DNA of 50,246 nt from an uncultured Collinsella sp. (GCA_900758845.1 CAAESW010000003.1:1-50246), one strand, 5' to 3'. Numbered from the stretch's first letter, positions 1 to 7,375 are shown. Made by a program: numbers and translations. The notes: generated from the letters alone by a model not told the origin.

Positions 1-831
1 CCCGCGAAGGGCTGGACCGACATCACGGCCCAGTGCGCCACCAAGGTGGCGGTCGACGGCAAGACCTTCACCGTGCGCACCGGCGACCTCATCGCCGCGC
101 TCGGCGGGGTCGACGCCTTCACCGCGGGCGCCCGCGTGGTTGCTGTCTACGATGCGCCGTTGGGGGCCAGCTGCAATAGGGGCGCTACCAAGGGCAACCC
201 CAACGAGGTCTGCCTGCGCTACCCGCGCTCTCCTCTCGCCGACCAGTCCGGCGACGCCGGCTTCACCCGCACGCCGAGCGATGACGCGTGCGCCTACACC
301 TGGGGACTCAGTCTGATCAAGCGCTCAAGCTCGGACGATAAACCGCTCGCGGGCGCCAAGCTGCGCATCATCGATGACCGCGGGCGCATCCTAACGACCG
401 ACGGCTCGTGGTCGACGGATGCCGCCGCGTGCGTCACCACGGGCGCGGACGGCCATGTGGAATTGAGCGGTGTGGACGCGGGTGTCTACACCGTCGAAGA
501 GGTCGCGGCTCCCAAGGGATACACCGCCTTTGAGGGCAAGCGAACGGTAACGGTTACGTCCGAGGGATTGGACGTTAAACAGGTTGCAGCCGCGAAGCCC
601 AAGGTGACCGTGTCGGCCGAAAGCCCTCTGCGGGTTGATACCGCTGATGCCGGGACGGGTTCGATTGAACTGTCGGTGCTCAACACTCCAAGCAAAGAAG
701 CAAGTCGAGGCTTTATGCCCTCGACGGGAGATAGAACGTTGGTGCTGGTGGCGGCTTTGGCTGCCATCGGAGTGGCGGCTATTGTTGTCGCGCTCGTCAT
801 CAAGCGGGGAGGCGGTCGTCGTAAAAAATAA
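1..831 (+). CDS. Sortase-anchored surface protein (SpaA-like domain), 5' end missing
   Basis: The frame is open from the first base, so this is the C-terminal part (276 codons) of a larger surface protein. About residues 100-185 look like a SpaA/Cna-B type prealbumin-like domain: an LIKRSSSDDKPLAGAKL strand, then GVDAGVYTVEEV and APKGYT, as in Gram-positive pilins and adhesins. The end is a classical cell-wall sorting signal: MPSTG (715-729), a hydrophobic helix of about 20 residues, then KRGGGRRKK. MPSTG replaces the usual LPXTG. Known role of the family: covalent attachment to peptidoglycan by a sortase. A class B sortase lies at 24857, but linkage to it is not shown. The substrate or adhesive target cannot be read from this fragment. 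Confidence 0.85.
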   Translation, partial: PAKGWTDITAQCATKVAVDGKTFTVRTGDLIAALGGVDAFTAGARVVAVYDAPLGASCNRGATKGNPNEVCLRYPRSPLADQSGDAGFTRTPSDDACAYTWGLSLIKRSSSDDKPLAGAKLRIIDDRGRILTTDGSWSTDAAACVTTGADGHVELSGVDAGVYTVEEVAAPKGYTAFEGKRTVTVTSEGLDVKQVAAAKPKVTVSAESPLRVDTADAGTGSIELSVLNTPSKEASRGFMPSTGDRTLVLVAALAAIGVAAIVVALVIKRGGGRRKK

Positions 832-935
832 TTGCCCCCCTGCTTAATGGCGTGCTGCCTCCGTAGCGAGTGACGCACAGGCCTACCGACCTGATGATCA
901 TTGGTTCTGAAAAAGTTACTAGAGAACCCTCCAAG

Positions 936-982
936 AAAAGCGGGGCACCCGGTCGACATGACCGAGTGCCCCGCTTCGTTTG
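936..982. terminator. Bidirectional intrinsic terminator
   Basis: A stem pairs GCGGGGCAC with GTGCCCCGC and continues through CGGTC/GACCG around a short GACAT loop (940-974). It is flanked by AAGAAAA on the left and TTCGTTTGTT on the right, so it can stop the surface-protein transcript from the left and, less convincingly, transcription from the right. It separates convergent genes. Confidence 0.75.
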
Positions 983-1022
983 TTGGTGCAAAGTAACCTG
1001 GCACCTTTGTGGTGGTTGGTGG

Positions 1023-2168
1023 CTAAGCGGTGGGGAGTCCTGGCATGTTAGCCGGCTGCTGCGGCTTGAGGTGGGCGTTGCGCCAGATGATCTGGATAAC
1101 GTAGCCGAGCATAAAGACAAAGGCTACGCCGCTGATGAAGTCACCTACGAGGGGAAGCCCCGTGAGGGCGCCTGCGATTACGCCGCCCACGGCTGCCATG
1201 GCGTAGCGGTTTTGGTTGTGTCCGACCATGCGGGAGATCGCGCACCCCGCAAAGGCACTCGACACCAACGCGATGCCGATAACGCCGCACAAGAGGGCTC
1301 CGGCAAGCGACAGACCAGCGATAGAGATAATCAGCAGTAGGACGGCGGGGGCGATAGCAATCGTGCCCAGAAGACCGCTCACCCACAGGGGCATGGGGCG
1401 CTGGTGGAGCATGCCGGCGGCGCCGGCGGTCGCGCGCGGAAAGACGAGCTCGAGCAGCAGAGCGACAAAGCAGGTCGAGAGTGCCGCGGCGACGATGCCG
1501 CCGATGACATCGTTAACGGTGGAAGTATCCTCGTTCTCGGTGCGGTCGATCTTGAGCGCGCCGACCTCGGCTCCCGCGGCACGCTCGGGGTCCTCGGAGA
1601 CGTGCGCGTTCACGGTGCCGGTGATGTGGGCGTTCTTGCCTAGGATGAGTTTGTCGGCCCAAACCTCGACATCGCCATCGACGGTGCCATCGATGGTCAC
1701 CGTATCGCCCGCGAGCGCTGCCGACTTGGTGGAGCCTCGCAGAGCAACCGTCTCGCCTATCGCGTAGAAACAGTTGGCGGTGCTGTCAGAATTGAGCACG
1801 ACATGCTGGCCAGCGATGGTCACGCTGCCATCAACCGCGGTCTTGGCAATGTCGATGGTGCGTGCCGCCAGACGGACGGCGCCGCCCACTGTGCAGTCGC
1901 GGATCGAGAGGGTATCGCCCGCGGCGATGATATCGCGGTCGATGGACGTATCGTCCAAGTTGAGGTCCTGACCTGCCCAGTACAGGTCACCTTCGACGCC
2001 GGACGGATTGGCGTCATTGTCGGTCGCAAGTACGTTGCCTGCGGTGTCCGTGCCGGCGAACGACGCCGTGGGAAGCGCGGTGATCGCCAGCGCGATGAGC
2101 GCGAATGCCATAAGCAGGCAGCGACGCATCTTGTGTGACGGCGCCGCCGCGGTTTGATTGAAAGCCAT
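1023..2168 (-). CDS. Polymer-forming (bactofilin-repeat) membrane protein
   Basis: 381 residues. The N-terminus has a hydrophobic signal segment (about 15-38, ending near ASFAG). Residues 40-190 are short beta-helix-like turns (GDLYWAGQDL, GDTLSIRDCTVGG, GDTVTIDGTVDGDVEVWAD) typical of bactofilin-like polymer-forming repeats. The second half has about four or five membrane helices (DVIGGIVAAALSTCFVALLL onward). Bactofilin modules usually assemble filaments; here the module seems to lie outside the membrane, in front of a helical domain. The start is supported by AAAGGATCAACC just before the ATG. It stands alone on the minus strand. The function is unknown; the domain assignment comes from repeat pattern only. 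Confidence 0.7.
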   Translation of the reverse strand: MAFNQTAAAPSHKMRRCLLMAFALIALAITALPTASFAGTDTAGNVLATDNDANPSGVEGDLYWAGQDLNLDDTSIDRDIIAAGDTLSIRDCTVGGAVRLAARTIDIAKTAVDGSVTIAGQHVVLNSDSTANCFYAIGETVALRGSTKSAALAGDTVTIDGTVDGDVEVWADKLILGKNAHITGTVNAHVSEDPERAAGAEVGALKIDRTENEDTSTVNDVIGGIVAAALSTCFVALLLELVFPRATAGAAGMLHQRPMPLWVSGLLGTIAIAPAVLLLIISIAGLSLAGALLCGVIGIALVSSAFAGCAISRMVGHNQNRYAMAAVGGVIAGALTGLPLVGDFISGVAFVFMLGYVIQIIWRNAHLKPQQPANMPGLPTA

Positions 2169-2275
2169 GGTTGATCCTTTTGTTAGGTGTTTGGCATATA
2201 CCTAACAGGGTACCCAACGCGCGGGCGCTCTAAAAGAACCTCTCGGTTGCATTTCGAAGGATGGGCCCGCGCCAC

Positions 2276-2965
2276 CTATTTTTTGCGGTGCAAAAAGCGT
2301 GCGATGTCTTCCTCGGTGGGGCTTTTGATGTCAAAGCGCAGCGAGAGCCAGCGCAGACCCATGGTCACGACAACGCATACGACCAGCGCGGCGACATTGC
2401 TCATGATGCCGCTCATAACGAGACACACATAGCTTGTCGATCCGGCGATGGCGGCGATGGCATAAAAGTTAGTACGTTGGAAAATGCCCGGAACCACGCC
2501 CATAAAGCCGTCGCGCAACATGCCGCCGCCCACCGCGGTAAAAAAGCCCATCATGATGCACACCGCCGGTGCAAAGCCGTAGACCAGCGCCTTGTCCGCT
2601 CCGGTGGCGGCATAGATGCCGACCGAGATGATGTCGAGCAGGGGAATGAGTTTTTCGGGTTTGTCGACGATTGCCGGGAAAATGTAGATGATGGCTGCCG
2701 TGGCAATGGAAAGCGGCAGCGCCATTGGCTGGTTGAGGATGTAGACGTTGCCCACCTGCAGCGTCATGTCGCGTAAAAGACCGCCGCCCAAGCCACAGAC
2801 CACGGCGAGCGCAACTGCACCCACCAGGTCGAGTTTGTGCTCGCGCGCGACCAACACGCCCGAGATTGAAGCCGCGACGACGGCGAACATTTCGAGCCAA
2901 AACGGGATGGCGACCATGGCATCCGTGGCGTGTGAGGTAACGGTCATAGCGGCGACGACGGGCAA
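2276..2965 (-). CDS. TRIC/UPF0126 family cation channel
   Basis: 229 residues with about seven membrane helices and two related halves. Each half carries the family hallmark of glycine-rich turn plus Arg-Asp: CGLGGGLLRD near residue 60 and AVGGGMLRD near residue 145. Length and motifs match the bacterial UPF0126 (YicG/YadS) group, homologues of trimeric intracellular cation channels; some members have been linked to glycine transport. A TTG start is preferred: AAAGGA lies seven bases upstream, while the in-frame ATG at codon 7 has no ribosome binding site. It is monocistronic and shares the strand with the bactofilin-like gene. Confidence 0.85.
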   Translation of the reverse strand: MPVVAAMTVTSHATDAMVAIPFWLEMFAVVAASISGVLVAREHKLDLVGAVALAVVCGLGGGLLRDMTLQVGNVYILNQPMALPLSIATAAIIYIFPAIVDKPEKLIPLLDIISVGIYAATGADKALVYGFAPAVCIMMGFFTAVGGGMLRDGFMGVVPGIFQRTNFYAIAAIAGSTSYVCLVMSGIMSNVAALVVCVVVTMGLRWLSLRFDIKSPTEEDIARFLHRKK

Positions 2966-3131
2966 GATGGGGTCCTTTGGGTTGTGGGTTTAGACAATGC
3001 CCGTACATAGTACATGGTTGGTGGGCGTGGCGACCCTATTGCTCGGTAAACGGTTGGGATCGGGTGGGGGCGTAGGTCCCATGTTTGGGGATCTGGACTG
3101 ATGCTGAACGCGATGGGGGCGTGGCTGAATA

Positions 3132-3270
3132 GGAGGGATATTCAAATTTTGAGCTTTGCTCAAAATTTATCCGGTCGGCTTACGCCGACCGCGCTGCGCT
3201 AAAAACGCGCCACGGGCGCGTTTTCTTTACGCGTCGCGCCCTGGCGGGTTCGAATCCCTCCTCCTCCGCC
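3132..3270. other. Strongly folded element with tRNA-Ser-like 3' end
   Basis: Three consecutive perfect hairpins: 3144-3154/3158-3168 (11 bp, AT-rich), 3173-3179/3184-3190 (7 bp, TTAC loop) and 3202-3211/3215-3224 (10 bp, ACG loop). The ends GGAGGGAT (3132-3139) and ATCCCTCC (3254-3261) can close all of this into one multibranch structure. The right end (3246-3270) copies the T-arm and acceptor end of the neighbouring tRNA-Ser gene, but no tRNA 5' half is present. It could be a small mobile palindromic element, a remnant of integration at a tRNA, or a structured RNA. It matches nothing I can name. Confidence 0.5.
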
Positions 3271-3360
3271 GTATTTGCTTGTTAGAGACTCAAAACAAAA
3301 ATGCTCCCATTCTTGGGAGCTTTCTCAACCAAAATGGCGGAGGAGGAGGGATTCGAACCC
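3246..3360. repeat. 25-bp inverted repeat derived from tRNA-Ser 3' end
   Basis: Positions 3246-3270 are the exact reverse complement of 3336-3360, the T-loop and acceptor 3' strand of the minus-strand tRNA-Ser(CGA). The 65 bp between them hold that tRNA operon's terminator. The second copy has a mismatched T-stem and no tRNA body, so it is not a working tRNA. Inverted orientation argues against a simple attL/attR pair, which would be direct. Confidence 0.75.
3292..3328 (-). terminator. Terminator of the tRNA-Ser genes
   Basis: On the minus strand GCTCCC-AAGAAT-GGGAGC forms a 6-bp hairpin followed by ATTTTTGTTTTG, directly downstream of tRNA-Ser(CGA). Confidence 0.8.
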
Positions 3361-3425
3361 TCGTGACCTTATACAGGCCAAACGGTTTTCGAGACCGCCG
3401 CATTCAACCACTCTGCCACCCCTCC
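3335..3425 (-). tRNA. tRNA-Ser(CGA)
   Basis: The minus strand reads a 7-bp acceptor (GGAGGGG/CTCCTCC), discriminator G and an encoded CCA (3335-3337). The anticodon arm GCGGT-CTCGAAA-ACCGT gives anticodon CGA for UCG codons. A long variable arm follows, as expected for a class II serine tRNA, then a GAGGG-TTCGAAT-CCCTC T-arm. It lies downstream of tRNA-Ser(GGA), with a terminator-like hairpin between. Confidence 0.93.
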
Positions 3426-3433
3426 GCGTGGGG

Positions 3434-3464
3434 TAAAAACAAAGCAGGCTCGAAGGCCTGCTTT
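3434..3464 (-). terminator. Terminator-like hairpin between the two tRNA-Ser genes
   Basis: AAAGCAGGC and GCCTGCTTT (3441-3449/3456-3464) form a 9-bp stem; on the minus strand it is followed by GTTTTTACC. If it terminates, the downstream tRNA-Ser(CGA) needs read-through or its own promoter. It could instead be a processing signal. Confidence 0.6.
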
Positions 3465-3473
3465 GGAATTAAC

Positions 3474-3564
3474 TGGCGGAGAGTCAGGGATTTGAACCCT
3501 GGAGACGCTTTTGACGCCTACACGATTTCCAATCGTGCTCCTTCGGCCACTCGGACAACTCTCC
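3474..3564 (-). tRNA. tRNA-Ser(GGA)
   Basis: The minus strand shows acceptor GGAGAGT pairing with ACTCTCC, discriminator G and encoded CCA (3474-3476). The anticodon arm CACGA-TTGGAAA-TCGTG gives anticodon GGA, reading UCC and UCU. There is a long variable arm and a standard T-arm (CAGGG-TTCAAAT-CCCTG). It is the first gene of the tRNA pair and has a good promoter immediately upstream. Confidence 0.94.
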
Positions 3565-3580
3565 GTTAAATGCGAAAGTC

Positions 3581-3609
3581 AGTATACACGAGGAATCGCA
3601 AAGTGCAAA
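3581..3609 (-). promoter_or_regulatory. Promoter of the tRNA-Ser genes
   Basis: On the minus strand TTTGCA (3604-3609) and TATACT (3581-3586) are separated by 17 bp, 17 bp before the tRNA-Ser(GGA) 5' end. The -10 box is one base from consensus. Confidence 0.65.
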
Positions 3610-3970
3610 CAGAAAAGTTGGCATTTTTTAAAACGCTCGGCCGCGCTTGGCGTTGCAGTGGGGTTTGAGGTGCCAAAAAAAACGGCTTCCGACCAGCGTG
3701 GTTGATCAACTCAATTGTTCAAAAGGGGTATTCATAAGCGACTTGGTAATGAATTTAAAAATCTTTGGGTGGTGCTGTGGACCGCTGGTATGCATTTTGC
3801 GACCACAGCCTTGTGCCCGTTGACCTGCGGCTTGGCTCAGCTTGTCCCCGCGGCATCGTATCTTGTCCACAAATCCGTCAAGCTCTTGGTCGGCATTTGG
3901 TTGGAATGCGCATGAAACGTGGTGCGAGCATGGGCATATGTGGAGGTCATGAGGTTGTAGCTGCATATTC
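3610..3970. other. Intergenic stretch without recognisable gene
   Basis: About 360 bp between the tRNA promoter and the rpsF promoter. Short open frames occur on both strands, but none has a ribosome binding site or recognisable protein character. I see no tRNA, repeat or strong hairpin here. It may hold distal regulatory sequence for the ribosomal protein operon or gene decay too advanced to recognise. Confidence 0.5.
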
Positions 3971-3999
3971 TTGCGGCCTGGGAGGTTGAAAGATATTAT
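3971..3999 (+). promoter_or_regulatory. Candidate rpsF operon promoter
   Basis: TTGCGG (3971-3976) and TATTAT (3994-3999) are separated by 17 bp and lie 72 bp upstream of the rpsF start. The -10 is good and the -35 only fair. Confidence 0.5.
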
Positions 4000-4015
4000 T
4001 ACTAAGTCTTTTCCT

Positions 4016-4044
4016 GCTTCAGGCGCACCTTCACGACCTGAAGC
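4016..4044 (+). promoter_or_regulatory. Leader hairpin of rpsF (possible S6:S18 autoregulatory site)
   Basis: GCTTCAGG pairs with CCTGAAGC around a 13-nt loop rich in CAC, ending 12 bp before the rpsF Shine-Dalgarno. In many bacteria the S6:S18 complex represses its own mRNA through a leader hairpin. The position fits, but the loop does not show the motif clearly enough for me to be sure. Confidence 0.4.
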
Positions 4045-4070
4045 CACATTTGCCCAGAGGAGGTGACAAT

Positions 4071-4364
4071 ATGAAGGCTTATGAACTGCTGTTCTTTGTT
4101 GACCCGTCGCTCGACCCCGAGACTCGTCTCGCTGTTATGAAGCGTATCGATACCACGATCGCTGAGGGCGCTGGCAAGGTCGACTCCGTTGACGAGTGGG
4201 GCAAGCGCAAGCTCGCCTACGAGATCAACGACCTCACCGATGGTGACTACACCCTCATCAACTTCCACGCAGATCCTACCCAGATCGCCGAGCTTGATCG
4301 CGTCCTGCGCATCACCGACGCTGTGGTCCGCCACATGATCGTCCGTCGCGACGACCAGGAGTAA
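4071..4364 (+). CDS. rpsF: 30S ribosomal protein S6
   Basis: 97 residues, the usual size for S6. The opening MKAYELLFFVDPSLDPE, the central DEWGKRKLAYEI and the terminal VVRHMIVRRD are characteristic of S6, which sits on the platform of the small subunit with S18. An upstream TTG is also in frame, but AGAGGAGGTGA ends five bases before the ATG at 4071 and fixes the start there. It heads the conserved order rpsF-ssb-rpsR-rplI, so ribosome assembly and replication proteins are made from one transcript. A leader hairpin precedes it. Confidence 0.97.
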   Translation: MKAYELLFFVDPSLDPETRLAVMKRIDTTIAEGAGKVDSVDEWGKRKLAYEINDLTDGDYTLINFHADPTQIAELDRVLRITDAVVRHMIVRRDDQE

Positions 4365-4412
4365 GACTGTCGTTTTGGACTGGGCTTGTGCCCCAAGAGG
4401 AAGTAGTGAGTT

Positions 4413-4865
4413 ATGAGCATCAATCGAGTGAACATCACCGGTAACCTCACCCGCGATCCCGAGCTGCGCGCCACCGCCGGCGGAACCCAGGTTCTGTCCT
4501 TTGGCGTCGCCGTGAACGATCGTCGCCGCAACGCGCAGACTGGCGAGTGGGAGGACTATCCCAACTTTGTCGACTGCACCATGTTCGGCACCCGCGCCGA
4601 GGCCGTGAGCCGTTTCCTGGCAAAGGGAAACAAGGTCGCGATCGAGGGCAAGCTGCGCTACAGCTCTTGGGAGCGCGACGGCCAGCGCCGGAGCAAACTT
4701 GAGGTCATCGTCGATGAGATCGAGTTTATGAGCTCCCGTGGTGGCCAGGGTGGCTACGATCAGGGCGGTTACGCCCCCGCAGCTTCCGCGCCCGCAGCAC
4801 GTCCTGCCGCACCGGTGGCTACGCCGCCCGCGGTCGACGTCTACGATGAGGACATCCCGTTCTAA
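4413..4865 (+). CDS. ssb: Single-stranded DNA-binding protein
   Basis: 150 residues. An OB fold occupies residues 1-108 (MSINRVNITGNLTRDPELR, FVDCTMFGTRAEAVSRFLAKG, VAIEGKLRYSSWE). Then comes a low-complexity linker rich in Gly, Ala and Pro, and the acidic tip YDEDIPF that recruits repair and replication partners. The tetrameric family coats single-stranded DNA. The ATG follows AGAGGAAG. It is second in the rpsF operon, the usual position in Gram-positive bacteria. The intact DIPF tail indicates the housekeeping copy rather than a plasmid or phage version. Confidence 0.97.
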   Translation: MSINRVNITGNLTRDPELRATAGGTQVLSFGVAVNDRRRNAQTGEWEDYPNFVDCTMFGTRAEAVSRFLAKGNKVAIEGKLRYSSWERDGQRRSKLEVIVDEIEFMSSRGGQGGYDQGGYAPAASAPAARPAAPVATPPAVDVYDEDIPF

Positions 4866-4892
4866 GGGTTGTTCACCTATTTTTGAGTGAGA

Positions 4893-4918
4893 GGCGGCTT
4901 CGGTTCGCCGAAGTTGCC
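4893..4918 (+). other. Hairpin between ssb and rpsR
   Basis: GGCGGCTTCGG pairs with CCGAAGTTGCC (two G-U pairs) around a TTCG tetraloop. There is no T-tract, so it is more likely an mRNA processing or stability element than a terminator. It lies 20 bp before the rpsR start. Confidence 0.5.
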
Positions 4919-4937
4919 AAATGAAAGGTATTTTGAC

Positions 4938-5204
4938 ATGGCTAATGATTTTTCTGCACGTCAGCCGCGTCGTAAGTACTGCCAGTTCTGCAAGGAGAAC
5001 ACTGAGTTCATCGACTATAAGGACACTCAGCTTCTCCGTAAGTACATGACCGACCGTGGCAAGATCAAGCCCCGTCGCGTCACTGGCGCTTGCACGCAGC
5101 ATCAGCATGACATCGCCAACGCCATCAAGCGCGCCCGCGAGATGGCTCTCCTGCCGTACACCGTCCCCGTGGTTTCCTCTCGTGGCAACCGCGACCGCGG
5201 CTAA
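4938..5204 (+). CDS. rpsR: 30S ribosomal protein S18
   Basis: 88 residues. The core YCQFCKENTEFIDYKDTQLL, then KIKPRRVTGACTQHQHDIANAIKRARE and MALLPY, is diagnostic of S18. CQFC plus the later Cys and His make the zinc-ribbon-like (C+) form. The true start is the ATG at 4938 after AAAGG; an earlier in-frame ATG at 4887 would add 17 residues not found in S18. S18 binds the platform with S6, encoded two genes upstream. It is 15 bp from rplI. Confidence 0.97.
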   Translation: MANDFSARQPRRKYCQFCKENTEFIDYKDTQLLRKYMTDRGKIKPRRVTGACTQHQHDIANAIKRAREMALLPYTVPVVSSRGNRDRG

Positions 5205-5219
5205 GAAGGGAGACGCATC

Positions 5220-5759
5220 ATGAAGGTTATTCTTCTCGATGAGATCAAGGGCAAGGGCGGCGAGGGTGACGTCGTAGAGGTCGCTCAGGGTTACGCTGAG
5301 AACTTCCTGTTCCCCAAGAAGCTCGCTGTTGCCGCCACCAAGGGCAACCTCAAGCAGCTTGACGAGCGTCGCAACAACATCGCCAAGCGCGAGGCCGTCC
5401 GTCTGGCTACTGCCAACGAGACCAAGGCTGCCTTCGAGGGCAAGACGGTCACCGTTGACGTCAAGGTCGGCGACGAGGGCATCCTCTTTGGCTCCGTTAC
5501 CGCCGCTATGGTCGCTGACGCCATCAAGGCTCAGCTCGGTATGGACATCGACCGCAAGCGCGTCGAGCTCGGTAAGCCCATCAAGGTTGCCGGTGCCCAC
5601 ACCGTTGCCATCTCGCTGTACCGCGAGATCAAGGCCGAGGTTGTCGTTCTCGTCGGCGTTACCGCCGAGGAGCTCGCTGCCGAGGCTGAGGTCGAGGAGG
5701 CCGCTGAGGTCGCCGAGGCCGAGACCGCCGAGGTCGAGACTGAGGCTGCTGCCGAGTAG
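5220..5759 (+). CDS. rplI: 50S ribosomal protein L9, acidic C-terminal extension
   Basis: 179 residues. The N-terminal rRNA-binding domain is classical (MKVILLDEIKGKGGEGDVVEVAQGYAENFL, quoted here only by its key residues K-G-K-G and GYAxNFL, then FPKKLA). A long linker helix leads to the C-terminal domain (GILFGSVTAAMVADAI). L9 normally ends near residue 150; here about 30 more residues follow, almost entirely Glu, Ala and Val. The extension is in frame with good codons and precedes a normal stop, so it looks genuine. It is last in the rpsF operon and followed by a strong terminator. Confidence 0.96.
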   Translation: MKVILLDEIKGKGGEGDVVEVAQGYAENFLFPKKLAVAATKGNLKQLDERRNNIAKREAVRLATANETKAAFEGKTVTVDVKVGDEGILFGSVTAAMVADAIKAQLGMDIDRKRVELGKPIKVAGAHTVAISLYREIKAEVVVLVGVTAEELAAEAEVEEAAEVAEAETAEVETEAAAE

Positions 5760-5792
5760 CATTTGCTGCAACGCAACAATCTTGTTCTAAGA

Positions 5793-5830
5793 AGGGCGCT
5801 CTGGGAAACCAGGGCGCCCTTTTGTTTTTT
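5793..5830 (+). terminator. Terminator of the rpsF-ssb-rpsR-rplI operon
   Basis: GGGCGC-T-CTGG pairs with CCAG-G-GCGCCC around GAAA, followed by TTTTGTTTTTT. Confidence 0.9.
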
Positions 5831-5983
5831 GCGCTGAGTGAGTGTCATGGTGAACGTTGCGTCGAAGTCCTATATACAGGACCGTTCATCCGTTTGGTTC
5901 GGTGATGATTGGCGGCGCGCGGCGCGTTTTGGGACCGTGGCTGATACTATGGATGCTCGCAAGCGATATGAATGAGGATGCTC

Positions 5984-7375
5984 ATGGCATATGACGATAG
6001 GGAGACGGGGCTGACGGTCGAGGACCGCGGCTCAAAGTTGGGTCTTCCCCAAAACCAAGATGCAGAGGCCAATGTACTGGCCGCTATGCTGCTATCGCCC
6101 GAGGTGGTCGAAGAGGCCCAGGTCGAGCTGCAGCCCGATGATTTCTACCGGCCCATTCATAAGACCATCTACACCGCGATGGTCGATATGTACAACAGCC
6201 GCATTCCCATCGACTCCATCTCGCTGATCGATTACCTGCGAAGCATCAACAAGCTCGATGCCGTGGGCGGCGAGGCCTACATTTTGGAGCTGATGGGTCA
6301 GACTCTGTCGCTCGTGAACTGGCAGCACCATGCCGCCATCGTTCGTCGCGATTCGATGCTGCGCGAGCTGATCGGCGCCACCAACGAGATCAACGCGCTG
6401 GCATATAACGCCCCCACCGACACCAAAGAGGTCGTGGAGCTAGCCGAGAGCAAGCTGCTCAAGGTCACGGCACGCGAGGTCAAGTCGAGCTACAAGACGC
6501 TGACCGAGTTTATGGTTGAGGCCTATAACGAGGCCGAGGAAGTGTGTCAGGCCGGTGGTCAGGCTGCGGGCGTGCCCACGGGCTTCCCGTCACTCGACCG
6601 CATGCTCATGGGCTTCCGCGAGGGCCAGCTCATCATTATCGGCGCCCGCCCTGCTGTGGGTAAGACGTCGTTCGCCCTGAATCTGGCGCTCAACGCTGCC
6701 GCTGCCGGTTATACCGTCGGCTTCTTCTCGCTGGAGATGTCGGGCAAAGAAATTGCCCAGCGTCTGATTTGCGCCTACGCCATGATCTCGATCAGTGACT
6801 TCCGCATGGGCCGCATTAGCCCCGAGCAGTGGGCCAATATCAACGAGGCCACGCAGACCTTGTCCAAGCTCGATATTCTGATTGACGATACGCCCGGCAC
6901 CACAGTGACCGAGATTCGCGCCAAGAGCCGCCGCATGCTCCATAACAAGGAGAAGGCAATCATCATCCTGGACTACCTGCAGCTGGTGAGTCCTCCGCCG
7001 GGACGCCGCTCCGAGAGCCGTACCGTCGAGGTCTCGGAGATGTCGCGTGGTCTGAAGATCATGGCCAAGGAGCTCAAGATCCCGCTCATCGCGCTGTCGC
7101 AGCTCTCGCGTCAGGTTGAATCCCGTACCGGCAAGCGCCCGCAGCTTTCCGACCTTCGTGAATCGGGCTCCATCGAGCAGGATGCCGATATCGTTATGTT
7201 CTTGGACCGCTCCGCCGACGAGGCCGAGGCCTCGCGCGACGATCGACCCGACGAGGGCGTCACGCGTATCGTCGTGGCCAAGAACCGTTCGGGCCCGATC
7301 GGCGACGTCGACCTGATGTTCCTGCCGGCATCCACCAAGTTCTATGAGCTTGATGGGGCACATGCCGAGGAGTAG
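5984..7375 (+). CDS. dnaB: Replicative DNA helicase
   Basis: 463 residues, normal for DnaB. The N-terminal collar domain (LPQNQDAEANVLAAMLLSPE) is followed by the RecA-like motor: Walker A GARPAVGKTS at about 220-229, a DEXX-box-like IIILDYLQL, and LSQLSRQVESR with the arginine-finger region. DnaB unwinds DNA ahead of the replisome as a hexamer. ATGs at 5972 and 5978 are also in frame, but GAGG sits six bases before the ATG at 5984, so that start is chosen. It lies downstream of rplI as in many Firmicutes and Actinobacteria, but with its own 150-bp leader. No intein is present. Confidence 0.97.
   Translation: MAYDDRETGLTVEDRGSKLGLPQNQDAEANVLAAMLLSPEVVEEAQVELQPDDFYRPIHKTIYTAMVDMYNSRIPIDSISLIDYLRSINKLDAVGGEAYILELMGQTLSLVNWQHHAAIVRRDSMLRELIGATNEINALAYNAPTDTKEVVELAESKLLKVTAREVKSSYKTLTEFMVEAYNEAEEVCQAGGQAAGVPTGFPSLDRMLMGFREGQLIIIGARPAVGKTSFALNLALNAAAAGYTVGFFSLEMSGKEIAQRLICAYAMISISDFRMGRISPEQWANINEATQTLSKLDILIDDTPGTTVTEIRAKSRRMLHNKEKAIIILDYLQLVSPPPGRRSESRTVEVSEMSRGLKIMAKELKIPLIALSQLSRQVESRTGKRPQLSDLRESGSIEQDADIVMFLDRSADEAEASRDDRPDEGVTRIVVAKNRSGPIGDVDLMFLPASTKFYELDGAHAEE

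Noticed and set aside
3246..3270. A second tRNA-Ser on the plus strand
   Set aside because: Only the T-loop and acceptor 3' strand are present; the T-stem is mismatched and no anticodon arm can be found upstream.
3246..3360. attL/attR pair of an integrated element
   Set aside because: The repeats are inverted and only 65 bp apart, with no integrase gene; excision would need direct repeats.
3715..4047. Small open frames between the tRNA genes and rpsF
   Set aside because: No ribosome site, mixed hydrophobic composition and no family resemblance on either strand.
4002..5771. A very long open frame on the minus strand opposite rpsF-ssb-rpsR-rplI
   Set aside because: It mirrors real genes on the plus strand, has repetitive Leu/Gly/Asp composition caused by GC-rich third positions, and has no ribosome binding site.
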